Part shown: positions 1-9,447 of the stretch, piece by piece
Numbering within the stretch: the first letter of the stretch is position 1
Layout: each line of letters starts with the position of its first letter
Assembly (NCBI GenBank): GCA_003427395.1
Contig: BFEA01000267.1
Location: forward strand, 1,949,206 to 1,990,022
Length of the DNA stretch: 40,817 nucleotides
Source: Chara braunii
Lineage: Eukaryota > Streptophyta > Charophyceae > Charales > Characeae
Direction: 5' to 3'
Made by a program: the position numbers and the translations under genes
The notes under the pieces: generated by a model
Seen by the model: only the letters and a program-made list of their open reading frames with translations
Told to the model about the DNA's origin: nothing
The model's database searches: none

Positions 1-6
1 CACACA

Positions 7-83
<77 letters not shown>
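1..83. repeat. Compound (CA)n(GA)n microsatellite
   Basis: About 12 CA units run directly into about 29 GA units. The sequence is pure dinucleotide with no coding value. It is the first of several long GA arrays in the window. Confidence 0.97.
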
Positions 84-84
<1 letters not shown>

Positions 85-167
85 ACCAGAGAGAACGTCG
101 TCGTTGATAGATTCACCTTCAGACAGAACATGGTCGATCTATTGACGATCGATGGTCACAGAGAGGG

Positions 168-172
<5 letters not shown>

Positions 173-228
<56 letters not shown>
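173..228. repeat. (GA)n microsatellite
   Basis: An uninterrupted GA array, separated from the first array by about 90 bp of unique sequence. Confidence 0.97.
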
Positions 229-229
<1 letters not shown>

Positions 230-338
230 GATTGCACTGAATCCTACGATGCTTGCACAGATAGCAATTCTTGATATCACAAAACTTCAAAAAGGTTCGA
301 CTAGTTATGAATTAGTAAATATATCTATTTGGGAAAAC

Positions 339-576
339 TTATAGAACCTCCCGGCGACGAAACCTTTGTATTCATTGCCCTCCTAACGGGTTAAAAAGTG
401 CCGCAGGTCCTTTTTGCACCCGCGCTGGGCTGGTAACTCCCGCTGTGCAAAAATGGCGGGAAAGAGTTTTACAGGGTGAAAAAATGATGGCAAAAGTCAT
501 TTTGGGGCCTGCGGCACTTTTTGTCCCGTTGGGGGTGAAATGAATAGAAAGGTCTTGTCGGGAGGAGGTTCTATAA
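339..576. mobile_element. MITE-like element with ~72-bp terminal inverted repeats
   Basis: The left arm (339-410) and right arm (about 504-576) are inverted copies of each other with scattered mismatches. Both arms begin TTATAGAACCTCC on their own strand and share the block AAAAAGTGCCGCAGG near the inner end. About 93 bp of unrelated sequence lies between them. There is no coding capacity, so this looks like a non-autonomous DNA transposon. Weaker symmetry continues outward (GGGAAA at 331 and TTTCCC at 585-590), so the true ends may lie a few bases further out. I could not settle a target-site duplication. The SINE at 596 was inserted just beside its right end. Confidence 0.75.
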
Positions 577-595
577 CTAAAACATTTCCCTACAT

Positions 596-783
596 TTTTT
601 TTATTTTTTTTTAAATTTATTTATTTTAAAGGGCGACGGCCTTGAGATATTATCATTGAGCTGACCGACCCCAAGCAATTTATTAGTAGTTGGTTGCAAT
701 CGTCAAGTTTCCATCATCTGGATTCGAACACAGGTCTGTATTTCAACAGTTCATGGGTGTACCCACTGAGCTAGGCTCTTGGG
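596..783 (-). mobile_element. tRNA-derived SINE, complete, with target-site duplication
   Basis: On the minus strand the element starts with a tRNA-like head. It has an A box TAGCTCAGTGGG (complement of 762-773) and a B box GTTCGAATCC (complement of 720-729), spaced as in RNA polymerase III internal promoters. A tRNA-unrelated body follows, then an A-rich tail (596-630). The 10-bp sequence TTCCCTACAT flanks it perfectly at 586-595 and 784-793, which fixes both ends. The element has no protein and would have been mobilised by LINE machinery. The source tRNA is not certain because the anticodon stem is not clean. Confidence 0.85.
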
Positions 784-793
784 TTCCCTACAT

Positions 794-1160
794 ATTTCGT
801 AGTGAAGTGAATATTTATTTCTTCTTCCCCTTTTATCTACTTGGATTAAGTAGATAGAAAAACAAAGAAAAACGTCATTCCTTGTTGATTATGAATGATA
901 TGCTCTAAATCTATTAATCTTGTTTGAAAATCTTTGATATTCATGGTTCAAAACAGGAATCAATCCTAATATACGAGCTGTTTTAATAGCTATAGGCATT
1001 GTACATTGTCGGTTTTATGTAAGTCGGCTCACTCTCTTTGAAAAAAAATATTTTTGTTCACTGAAATATCGACCGAGTAAATCTAAGATTCTTATAATCT
1101 TATAATATTATATATATATATATATATCGTCATATATATATCTATTTGACGATATATATC
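794..1160. other. AT-rich spacer, no gene seen
   Basis: Unique AT-rich sequence ending in a (TA)n run at about 1107-1160. I see no coding region, RNA gene or repeat boundary apart from the TA tract, which may be the insertion target or outer end of the next foldback element. Confidence 0.6.
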
Positions 1161-1501
1161 GTCAAACAGAGCTGCCCGGTAATTTCGGCGGTAAACCGTA
1201 GGCAGAGACGGAGAAGAGGACAACAAACGAGGGGCTGTGACAAACTTTTTCGTCGGAGTTTCACCGACTCATCAATCAGTAGATTGTCGGGCAGTCGTTG
1301 ATGCTTAACCACAGCCGGGGTTAAGGTGGATTATCACTTACAGTGTAATGAGTCAGTTAGGGGATTCTACAGACGGTTGAGGCTTCAGCCTCTACTGATT
1401 GATGAGTCGGTGAAACTCCGACGAAAAAGTTTGTGACAGCCCCTCGTTTGTTGTCCTCTTCTCCCTCTCTGCCTACGGTTTACCGGGCAGCTCTGTTTGA
1501 C
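1161..1501. mobile_element. Foldback element with ~111-123-bp inverted arms
   Basis: The arms 1161-1283 and 1391-1501 are nearly identical in inverted orientation. The left arm carries an extra block of about 12 bp after GCTGCCCGGTAA, and only a few other bases differ. The loop is about 107 bp and contains a perfect small hairpin GAGGCT-tc-AGCCTC near 1380. Both arms run out into TA-rich sequence containing ATATATCGTCAT, so the inverted symmetry may continue into the (TA)n. A non-autonomous foldback or MITE element is the best explanation. The high arm identity suggests recent origin or conversion between arms. Confidence 0.8.
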
Positions 1502-1539
1502 TATATATATATATATATGACGATATATATACACACAGA

Positions 1540-1542
<3 letters not shown>

Positions 1543-1609
<67 letters not shown>
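1543..1609. repeat. (GA)n microsatellite
   Basis: A pure GA array immediately downstream of the foldback element. Open frames across it (Arg-Glu or Leu-Ser repeats) are artefacts of the repeat. Confidence 0.97.
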
Positions 1610-1612
<3 letters not shown>

Positions 1613-2071
1613 AGGAACGACCATGTGGTTTCGTTTTGCTCTTTCCCCCTGGCATTGCACGGCTGAGTCGGCCCGACTGTTCAAAACGCGTCACGCCGCT
1701 CGGCTAGGGAAGCGGGGAAATGGCGTGACGTGTAAGAATACAAACTTACAAAGGTTTTGTGGCGGGGGAGCTTTTATAACTTTAATGATAACGGCGGATG
1801 TATTTGCCACCTTGTATTGATGTGCTGGCAATTTCTTTCGTTTTCATTATTATTTGAGTACTGGGGTGAGGCCCTAATGTTAATTAATCTGAATGCTCGG
1901 AGGCAGGATGTGTGTTCTAGGAGCCATTACGTACGAGGGACACACGGTAGTCATCGTTTTCATAATTATATTATGTTTTCCCGCAAACAATGGTCATTTT
2001 TTGCATAGCAGGGAAACAGGCTTGGAAGGTTGGTCGGTGAACAGGACAGCGCTAGAGCTCTTGTTCATCCA
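1610..2071. other. Spacer with one small inverted repeat
   Basis: No convincing gene. The only structure I see is an inverted pair CGTCACGCC at 1689-1697 and GGCGTGACG at 1722-1730, extending to 11 of 12 matching bases, with a 24-bp loop. Confidence 0.5.
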
Positions 2072-2236
2072 GGGGCCAAGTCCGACTAGCAGGGTTGAGT
2101 TTCCTCGACGCCTGAATCTGGACGTGTTTGCGGAGATGTGCGGTTGCGGAAACTCAACGTGATTTCTGCAAAGCACTCAAAAACGTCCAGATTCAGGCGT
2201 TGAGGAAACTCAACGCTGCTAGTGGGACTTGGCCCC
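2072..2236. mobile_element. MITE, GGGGCCAAGT family, copy 1
   Basis: An inverted repeat of about 54 bp. The left arm from 2072 and right arm ending at 2236 both start GGGGCCAAGTCC on their own strand and share the block CGCCTGAATCTGGACGT. The arms differ at only a few positions, and the loop is about 57 bp. No coding capacity. The ends match those of the neighbouring element at 2271-2417, so the two belong to one family. Confidence 0.75.
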
Positions 2237-2270
2237 AGATGTAGGAATACAGATCTCCTTGCGTTACAGT

Positions 2271-2417
2271 GGTTATTTGCACACCTGAACGCTACTTCGT
2301 TCAGGGGCCAAGTGCCACTTACCCGAATTCTCAAAATCTGACCGGAGATTCGGAAGATCAACGGCCAGAACTGAAGAATCAGCGTCAGCGGGACTTGGCC
2401 CCAGGTGTGCAATAACC
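2271..2417. mobile_element. MITE, GGGGCCAAGT family, copy 2
   Basis: The outer inverted repeat is GGTTATTTGCACACCT (2271-2286), matched by the complement of AGGTGTGCAATAACC (2403-2417). The inner inverted repeat is GGGGCCAAGT (2304) against ACTTGGCCCC (ending 2402). The left arm has a 17-bp insertion (about 2287-2303) that itself forms a TGAACG...CGTTCA hairpin. The shared GGGGCCAAGT ends tie it to copy 1. Confidence 0.65.
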
Positions 2418-2473
2418 ATGGGCCAAGCTTATCAGTGTTATCACTACTCTCGACATCATGAAAAGACAAAAAT

Positions 2474-2598
2474 CATGGCCGTGTATCTTTCGATGTTCTA
2501 CAGGAAATTCACTCTCGTTTTGGACATCTTGAGAGTAGTGGAGCGAGGGGCCATGGCCGTGTATCTTTCGATGTTCTACAGGAAATTCACTCTCGTTT
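2474..2598. repeat. Direct duplication, 47-bp unit, 78-bp period
   Basis: Two identical 47-bp copies starting CATGGCCGTGTATC lie at 2474-2520 and 2552-2598, separated by 31 bp. Outside them, CACTACTCTC (about 2440) and GAGAGTAGTG (about 2531) form an inverted pair. Positions 2624-2637 just beyond are the target site of the large LINE. Confidence 0.85.
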
Positions 2599-2669
2599 TT
2601 CCAGCATGAGCGGAGGCACCCCACACGTTCGGATTTTTTTTTTTTTTTTTTTTTTTTGCCAATGCTTTA

Positions 2670-3355
2670 TTACCTGTCCAGACTTTCCTGAACCAGGAGA
2701 GACCTCCCCCTGTTCTCATCCCAGATCTCTTCCAGTCTGCTAAGATGGAGAACCTCAACGATTGTTTGATCATATTCTTCTGTTGATGTGCTGAAATCNG
2801 CTCTTCCTTGAAGACTGCGNCATTTCTTGCTTTCCAAATCGTTTCCATCACAATTCCTCTGCAGACAAGGGCTGCATATCCCCACCGATCATTCCATTTG
2901 GCCTTCTCCGGGGGAATTGCATGTAGGATCCAATCGTCACTNCAGTCCCATTTCTGATCTACCCAGGTTTNCCACATGGTCTTCCACCAAAGCCAGATCT
3001 CATCTGCAAGCGGGCAATATAACCACACGTGTTCTGTAGATTCCCACCCCCACCTACATCTTGGACAGGTTAACCTCAATTGCATGCCCCTCGATTGTAA
3101 CCACAGAGCTGATGGAATGATGCCCATAGAGTGTGACCACATTAGGCTTGCCTGTTTCTGGGATGGTATTTTACGCAGTCTCTTCCAAATTTCCGGATAG
3201 TCTGGTGGGGGCTTATTAGCCTCTTGAGTCTTCTGGAACCTATGNNCAGCTATTGTCTGTGGCCTTAGCCTATTCTGACGTCGCTGAGCTACACCAATTT
3301 TAGTAGTATACCAACAAATTGGATGTTTCTTTTTTCCTCTTTCTTTCCCAACCAA
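2670..3355 (-). pseudogene. LINE ORF2, frameshifted 3' end: RVT zinc-binding domain
   Basis: This continues ORF2 in another frame. It contains CPRCRWGWESTEHVWLYC, the Cys-X2-Cys ... His-X5-Cys core of the zinc-binding domain found after RT in plant LINEs (zf-RVT). A Trp-rich stretch and IVMETIWKARN follow, typical of this C-terminal region. The shift probably lies in the A-rich sense tract (complement of about 3325-3337). In this frame translation would run into the poly(A). In the frame of ORF2 proper a TAA-TAA overlaps the AATAAA signal at 2667-2672, so the ancestral stop is uncertain. Several undetermined bases (N) fall here. Confidence 0.75.
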
Positions 3356-6300
3356 ACATTAAAGGCTCGACAGCATAGTCCTCTGGGTTACCTCTCAGTA
3401 ACGTAGCCTGCGTCCTATTACCTAGTTGATCTTCCCAAACTCTCACTTCAGGTAGAGTATTTATGGAAGTAACTGTTCTCTCTTGCTCGAACGTTAGTGA
3501 GGTCTCCTCCGTGCTAATTCTGTCCGCCCTCCATTGTTCCACTCTCATGCCCTGACTCAGATCCGGACCCAAGACTTTTAATACTCTGTTANTATCATCT
3601 GGGTGTTCTAACCATGTGCCTGAGGCATACTCAGACTCATCTTTCAGCAAGTTCTTCCACTGTGGTGGAATGGCTAGGAGTATTCGTTGATAATGGTCCT
3701 CGACTTTGTGCAGTCTTGTTATCCGCCTTCTAACATCTGCTGGGCGCAGCCAGTCCTGTCTAGTTTCATCCCAGATGTGGCTAATGAGATAGACCCCCTT
3801 CTCCATCCATGCTTTTGCAAAGTGGCCTGGCCCGCTGGCCGTTAAAAATGGCTGGCCCGATAGCTGGCAGATCAGATTATTGTCAAACAGGCACTGATTA
3901 GAAATTTTTAATTTGGAACTGGGTTCCTTCAGTCTACCTGGCTTGATTTTGTTCCAAGCATGCAGTATCCCTGACCAAAGCTTTGAGTGGATTCTACGCT
4001 TAGACATATTCGTCTGAACAATACTGACCCACACACTTCTTGTATCCGGCAGTGCCCATTCTTTCATGAGAATATATTCGGCCAAGATGATCCACTGTTT
4101 GTGTTCCGATATGAAGATGGCCTTGATCAGCCATTTCATCAGTAAAGCTATGTTCTGATCTCTCGGGTCCAGAAGGCCGAGTCCCCCTTGGGCCCTTGGT
4201 ATGCAAATCAAATCCCAGGCCGCCTTGCAAATGAAACCATCTTGATCTTCCACCGCAGGCTTCCACAGATATCTGGCCGCAAGTCTTTTGACAGCTGAGT
4301 AGGCTTTGTCCCCCAGCCAATTAACCGTGAGAGGAAACCATAAGATTGAGAATGCTGCTGACGTCAGCACCAGTGCCCGACCAAAAAGGGACAATTTAAA
4401 GTTTCTTACCCAGCCTTGAACCCTCGCACTCACCTTGTCCTGTAGGATCTTGTCCTGGGCCGCTGCACAGTTGGTGAGGGAGACTTGCACACCGAGAAGT
4501 CTTTCTGAACTTTCTGTTGGAACTTGTCTGAGACCCCAGTTTACACAAAGTACAAACGGAGCAGGGAGGAGATATACAGATTTATCCCAGTTTATTGTAG
4601 CCTCTGATAGTAAGCAATACTGATCTAATACCTGCCTCAGTTCCTGTAACGAATTCTCACTATTCTCACACGCTACCGTCAGATCGTCAGCTAATGCTCC
4701 NCCCTTCCAGTGGATTGTGGGTGGGAGGTCCAGTCCTCNGATCCGGGTGTTTAGCCTTATGTTGTCTAGTANTATCTCCAGTTGGATCANAAACAGCAAT
4801 GGGGCCAGGGGGCACCCTTGCCTCAGAGAACGCGTGAGTTTAAACTCCTTTGACAATCTACCATTGACCAATACTGCTGACGGAGCCTCTACATACATTG
4901 CCTNTACGCATTTGATAAACTGAGGCCCAAACCCCATTCTCTTGAGAGAGGTGAAAACGAATGGCCATCCCACCTTATCATACGCCTTCTCCATATCGAG
5001 GAGAAGGACTGCTATTTCGCGTTTTTCTGAGGATATGACCTCTAGAGCCTGGATGGTGGTCATTATATTATCAAAAATGGTCCGACCTTTTACAAATGCC
5101 CCTTGTTCTTGGCCAATAAGACTCGGCAGAAATTCTGCTAACCTTATGGCCTGCGCTTTCGCCAAAATTTTATAGACTATGTTCAAAACGGATATTGGGT
5201 GGTAGTTTCTTACTTCCGATTTACTCCCCTTTTTATATAGTAATGAAATATACCCTTTTTGAAAGCCTTCGGGGAGCCTCCCTGTGCTTCTGATGTTGTT
5301 GTATACCTCCCCCAAAAATGGGCCAAAACCCTCCCAACATTCTGTAAACAGTTCCACCGGGAGCCCATCCGTTCCGGGGCATTTTCCTTTTGCCATTCGC
5401 TTGGCTGCTGTTTTCAGCTTAGCCACAGTGAATGGACTGTCCAACAATTCTGCTGCCCCAGGTGGGAGGTGAACTTGTGATAAGTCCCAGTACTGGCTAC
5501 CTTCTGAGAGGTCGGTTTCTGGAGTATCAAAGGGTCTTCTGGTAGTTACGATATCACTGAAATATTCATAGGCATGTGCACACATTGTTTCCGTGTCTGA
5601 GGCAGTCACAGTTTCAATTGAAAACGGGTGTGCTAATTCCCTTATTAAACTTTTGGACTGTCTTAACATTAATGATCTGAATGAAATTTTCGTCATTCTA
5701 TCATAGCCTACAATCCCCCGTATGTTCAACCATTCCAACCTTTCAGCTTGCGTCTGTATCTCCAGGGCTTCGGTTTCTATCAAGGCGGCTCGCCTTTTCT
5801 CCGACCAATAGTAATCTGAAAATGGATCATTCCCCATTCTTTCTTCTGCGTGCGCTATCGTTTGTCTCAACTGTTTTTCTTTCCAGGATCTATTGGCCGC
5901 CTTTATGCGAGAAAAGTTCATTAATGCCGCGCGTACTATGCCTATTCCAACCTCTGCCCATTCTGAGTTTTCCTCAAAAAGATCTTTTGCTTGGTTCCAC
6001 GTGGACATCTGTTCTATAACCCAGGTTTTGATTCCTTCATCTTTCAAGAGGTTCACGTTAAGTATGAAGGGGGGTCTGGAGTTCTCTACTATATCCACTG
6101 CAACCATGTCCATAATTACCGGACAGTGGTCTGACAAAGAGGAGCTCTCTTGGACATCTGCCCAGCAACACCTGTCCCACAGGGCCCCTCTTGCCAATAT
6201 AAAATCCAGTCTACTTCTGGGGCCCATTGTCTGTTTGGATGGTCTAGGGCCATACCAGGTGTACCCATTTGAGTCTGGGTTTAAAATACGATACACATCC

Positions 6301-6842
6301 ACAAGAGCTTGAATGTCAATAAATTCATTGAGTATTTCTACGTCCGCCCTTGTTGGGTACCTGGAAAGTGAGTCCAGACCTGGGATTTGAATAGTGTTCC
6401 ACTCCCCTAAAATCAGTAAATTCTCTATGTCCGGAATAAACCTCGGGAGTTCCGCCAGGAAGTCTACCCGTAGGTGCAACTCCACTGGGGCATAAATAGT
6501 CATAACTGCCCACTCTTCATTTTGATACAGAAACTTTATCCAGGCCATCCGACCCCCTGGATCAGCGTACGAGTCAAGGAGGGCAATCTCCAAATTTTTA
6601 TCTATGAGTATCGCGACCCCTCCGCAGGATCCATCCGATGGAGCCCATATCTGTGGTCCTTCCCACCGGGGGAGAATTTTCCTAATCTTTCTAGTGTTGA
6701 GCTTTGTTTCTTGTAGCCCTAGAATTTGCACATTAGTTGAATGCATCCATTTCCTTAATCTAGCGCGTTTATATTTTTTATTAGTATCACCCAATCCACG
6801 AACGTTCCAAGTTGCAATCCGCAGTTTAGGCGGTTGGACCAT
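3300..6842 (-). CDS. LINE ORF2: endonuclease-reverse transcriptase
   Basis: The polyprotein that nicks the target and reverse-transcribes the element RNA. Residues about 5-240 form an apurinic-type endonuclease (EEP fold), with TWNVRGLG, LQETK, RSRLDFIL and the catalytic SDHCPV. Residues about 470-780 are the RT, with YHPISVLN, QGAFVKGR, LLLDMEKAYDKV, RQGCPLAP and the catalytic LADD (usually FADD or YADD). One oddity: the endonuclease GDxN motif reads GEWN, a Glu for the metal-binding Asp. The ATG at 6842 overlaps the end of ORF1 by 17 bp in another frame, so ORF2 is probably reached by re-initiation or a similar mechanism. The frame ends early at 3300 through a frameshift, and the zinc-binding domain follows in another frame. 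Several N bases give unknown residues within the RT. Confidence 0.92.
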   Translation of the reverse strand: MVQPPKLRIATWNVRGLGDTNKKYKRARLRKWMHSTNVQILGLQETKLNTRKIRKILPRWEGPQIWAPSDGSCGGVAILIDKNLEIALLDSYADPGGRMAWIKFLYQNEEWAVMTIYAPVELHLRVDFLAELPRFIPDIENLLILGEWNTIQIPGLDSLSRYPTRADVEILNEFIDIQALVDVYRILNPDSNGYTWYGPRPSKQTMGPRSRLDFILARGALWDRCCWADVQESSSLSDHCPVIMDMVAVDIVENSRPPFILNVNLLKDEGIKTWVIEQMSTWNQAKDLFEENSEWAEVGIGIVRAALMNFSRIKAANRSWKEKQLRQTIAHAEERMGNDPFSDYYWSEKRRAALIETEALEIQTQAERLEWLNIRGIVGYDRMTKISFRSLMLRQSKSLIRELAHPFSIETVTASDTETMCAHAYEYFSDIVTTRRPFDTPETDLSEGSQYWDLSQVHLPPGAAELLDSPFTVAKLKTAAKRMAKGKCPGTDGLPVELFTECWEGFGPFLGEVYNNIRSTGRLPEGFQKGYISLLYKKGSKSEVRNYHPISVLNIVYKILAKAQAIRLAEFLPSLIGQEQGAFVKGRTIFDNIMTTIQALEVISSEKREIAVLLLDMEKAYDKVGWPFVFTSLKRMGFGPQFIKCVXAMYVEAPSAVLVNGRLSKEFKLTRSLRQGCPLAPLLFXIQLEIXLDNIRLNTRIXGLDLPPTIHWKXGALADDLTVACENSENSLQELRQVLDQYCLLSEATINWDKSVYLLPAPFVLCVNWGLRQVPTESSERLLGVQVSLTNCAAAQDKILQDKVSARVQGWVRNFKLSLFGRALVLTSAAFSILWFPLTVNWLGDKAYSAVKRLAARYLWKPAVEDQDGFICKAAWDLICIPRAQGGLGLLDPRDQNIALLMKWLIKAIFISEHKQWIILAEYILMKEWALPDTRSVWVSIVQTNMSKRRIHSKLWSGILHAWNKIKPGRLKEPSSKLKISNQCLFDNNLICQLSGQPFLTASGPGHFAKAWMEKGVYLISHIWDETRQDWLRPADVRRRITRLHKVEDHYQRILLAIPPQWKNLLKDESEYASGTWLEHPDDXNRVLKVLGPDLSQGMRVEQWRADRISTEETSLTFEQERTVTSINTLPEVRVWEDQLGNRTQATLLRGNPEDYAVEPLMFGWERKRKKETSNLLVYY

Positions 6843-7782
6843 CAGGCCTCACCCCGCCGTCTTGTTGGATACGGCTGCAACCGGAATGAGGGGCTGGGTT
6901 CACCGGCCCCATTTTGCTTTTTCCCATCTCCTTCTGGGTACCCCCTCCAGATTTTACTGCCTGCAATATTCTTGCGAGGGTTTCCTCCTTTAGGAGGTCC
7001 TGGACGTTCTGGTGTTTTATCCATTCTGTGACCACTGTCCCGGATCTTCCTTCAGGTAAGTGCAACGAAGCTAACACGCTTATATTATTAATCAGAAAAT
7101 CCTGCAGTGGAATCCAATGGACCCGCAGCTCACACCATTTGTCAAATGAATCATTTATTGATCTCAATCCCAATACTACAAAATGAAAGATCAACTTTAG
7201 TTTCTCCTTCACCACAGACAAATACCTGTTCATTTTAATAGTTGGGATACGAGCCACTATTCCCATGTGATTGAGAACGTGCCTCTTGGTGAGCTCTATC
7301 ACTTCCTCATCTGAGGGGGTGGTAGTGATGGGAATCACGGGTAGTTCGAGCCCCTCTTTCTGCGTTATGCGTGTGAGCACCATAATTCCATTCACCGTAT
7401 CTGAGCAGATCAAGGGAGTAAGGAATTCCTTGGCGGGTCCACCGTCTTTTATTGCTCTCGTTATTGTTCTCATTGGGCCCGCCAGAGACAATTCCTTCCT
7501 CAAGGATCTGCAAAGGAGTGACCGGTTATGCCCTTTAAATTCCTCCTCTGGGGGACCTGTGTTTTGAGCATCCTCGGCCACATTCATGGAAGTCCCTATC
7601 CCAGGGGTGTCATTTTCTTTCGCCCTCTTGGAAGGGGATTCCAGCCCGCTACTTTCTTGAAGATATATCCCTGTATATCGATTGAATGGATTCTTCTCCC
7701 CTGCGCCTGTCAATCCCCCTCCTTTGGTCGATCCACCCTCCTCCCCTTTATCCCCGTCCACCTCCTTCCATTCAGCTTTCAT
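6826..7782 (-). pseudogene. LINE ORF1, C-terminal third
   Basis: A 318-codon open stretch in the same frame as the two upstream ORF1 pieces. It is cut off from them only by a TAA at 7789-7791, with two sense codons between that stop and the ATG at 7782. The first ~110 residues are polar. The rest looks globular, with a hydrophobic segment around LKLIFHFVVLGL. I recognise no domain. It ends at TAA 6826-6828, inside the beginning of ORF2. The unbroken length after the stop suggests either that the stop is recent or that this part was expressed separately or by readthrough. Confidence 0.6.
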
Positions 7783-7788
7783 ATGTCC

Positions 7789-9447
7789 TTATGTGCTAAG
7801 CACAGGACCGGGCTTCTCTTTGTCAAGAAAAAAAGAGTCATTCGTATAAATTCTAAAATCTTTAAATGCGAAATTTTCTTTGGTTTTTGGAGTATCCGAA
7901 ACTATAGAATTACCATCATCCCTGACCTCTTCGTCCTCCTCCTCCTCCCCTTCACCGTTCCCTTCTCCGGATAATGACTTCCCAACCACCCTCAGGAAAA
8001 CCTCTTCCGCCTCTTCCTCTGAGTCCGCATCTGATTTCCAATCTTCCCCGTTCGCCTGCTTTCCTTCCTCCTCCCCCCTTGTTCCTACCTCTTCTTCGTC
8101 TTCATCCCACCTTTCCCTGGGGCTCTTCGAGTTCTCTGAAGGGTCAGTATCCTCTGAACTATCTGTCTCCTCCGACCCTTCGGATGCCCCCAACCCCTCT
8201 TCCTCCGCAAATTTGTCCTTTGTCATCATGCTTTCATGTATTAAATTAATCATTCCCCCTCCCCCTTTTGTCTCTGTAAAATCCCTTCTGCTGCCCTTCG
8301 GGGTGGGGTGTTGGTCTCTTTCATTTTCAATCCCCGTATGCATTCCTTCTGCTTCACTCCTTATGTCCTTCCCTACCTCTTGAATCTCCTCGGGTTTTGA
8401 CGCTGGTGAGAGAGTAGAGGATGGGGGTGGGGGTGGGGGTGGGGTTGGGGGTGGGGTTGGGGTTGATGTTTCTTTTTCCTCCCCTTCTTCCAAAACAGAT
8501 CCCCTTCTCCTCAGAGGGAGGGCAGAGGTTTCTTCCTTTTCTGCTATAGGTAGTGCTGGGGATTCCTTCTTGTCTTTTCCTTTTTCTTCCACTGTCTCTT
8601 CCCCTTGGCCACCCCCTTGTCCTCCGTTCCCTTCCTCCTGTTCTGAGACGTCTATTGGTTGTTTCTCTCCCTCTTTCTCTCCACCCTTTGTGGCTTCTTC
8701 CACTTCTGTGTCCTTATGGCTTACCTCTTTCCCTTTGGCTGCGGCTTTTCGCACTTCGCGGTATACTTTTTTTTGCTGTTTCCTCCCCAGCACTCTTCGA
8801 TTTCTCCCCCGTGTGTCCTTCTCTTTCCCCTTCACATTCGATTCCGTGTTTCTGTCCTCCCCTTTGGATTTTCCCAGACGGGTGCCTTCGTCACCTTCAT
8901 TACCTTCTGATTTCCCGTCTCCCCCCTCCGATTCATGTTCTTTCTCTGGCCGCTTCTCTGGCTCCTTCTCCCTTTCTTCTCCCTTTTCCTTATCTCTGCC
9001 CCCACCGGATCCCTCATCCTGCCCACTTTTCCCTCCACTGGGTCCTTTTCGCCCCACGTTTTGCCCCTCCTGTCCCTTTGAGTTCCGATTTTTGTTCTTT
9101 GGGCATGACGGGTCTCCAGCAAAGTGGTAGAATTGTTTACACGAGGCACACCATGGTGTATCGGCCCCTATGACTTCCAATTCCACATATCCATGTTCAG
9201 CTAGGTCCACGCATAACCATGGTTTGAACCGCAGTCTTGCGGAGGATACCAAGTCGAACCTGATATTTAACAACTCGGGGGAATTGGGTTCTTTAAAAGC
9301 CGGATAGGATTTCAGTATCTGACCAAACGCATCCTCCACAACGTTCTCTAGCTGTGGCATCGCCGAGACTGGTACCTGCAGACACTTAATCCAAAAATAG
9401 TTAAATCGCATCGCCTCCCTCCACTCTTGAAGTTGGAAATCATTTAT
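7789..9447 (-). pseudogene. LINE ORF1, middle: nucleic-acid-binding region, zinc knuckle, charged tail
   Basis: Same frame as the pieces on either side. It starts just after an in-frame TGA (9448-9450); the first ATG is at 9411. The first ~100 residues resemble the second half of the DUF4283 region of plant LINE ORF1 proteins (FWIKCLQVP, then a hydrophobic/polar stretch). A knuckle CASCKQFYHFAGDPSC follows (Cys-X2-Cys-X4-His-X6-Cys). The remaining ~400 residues are low complexity: Lys/Glu/Gly-rich, a Pro run and a strongly acidic end. This protein would coat the element RNA. It ends at TAA 7789-7791. Confidence 0.7.
8423..8464 (+). repeat. G-rich tract, possible G-quadruplex
   Basis: Eight runs of four or five G separated by single or double T on the plus strand (GGGGGT and GGGGTT units). 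On the minus strand it encodes the Pro/Thr-rich stretch of LINE ORF1, so it would sit as C-rich sequence in the element RNA and G-rich in its first-strand cDNA. Confidence 0.7.

Noticed and set aside
1385-1694. Open frames of 70-100 codons on both strands across the GA array
   Set aside because: They consist of Leu-Ser or Arg-Glu repeats created by the microsatellite and have no flanking coding signal.
7880-9173. Long plus-strand frames antisense to LINE ORF1
   Set aside because: They are low-complexity Ser/Pro/Leu shadows of the Glu/Lys/Gly-rich ORF1 on the other strand.
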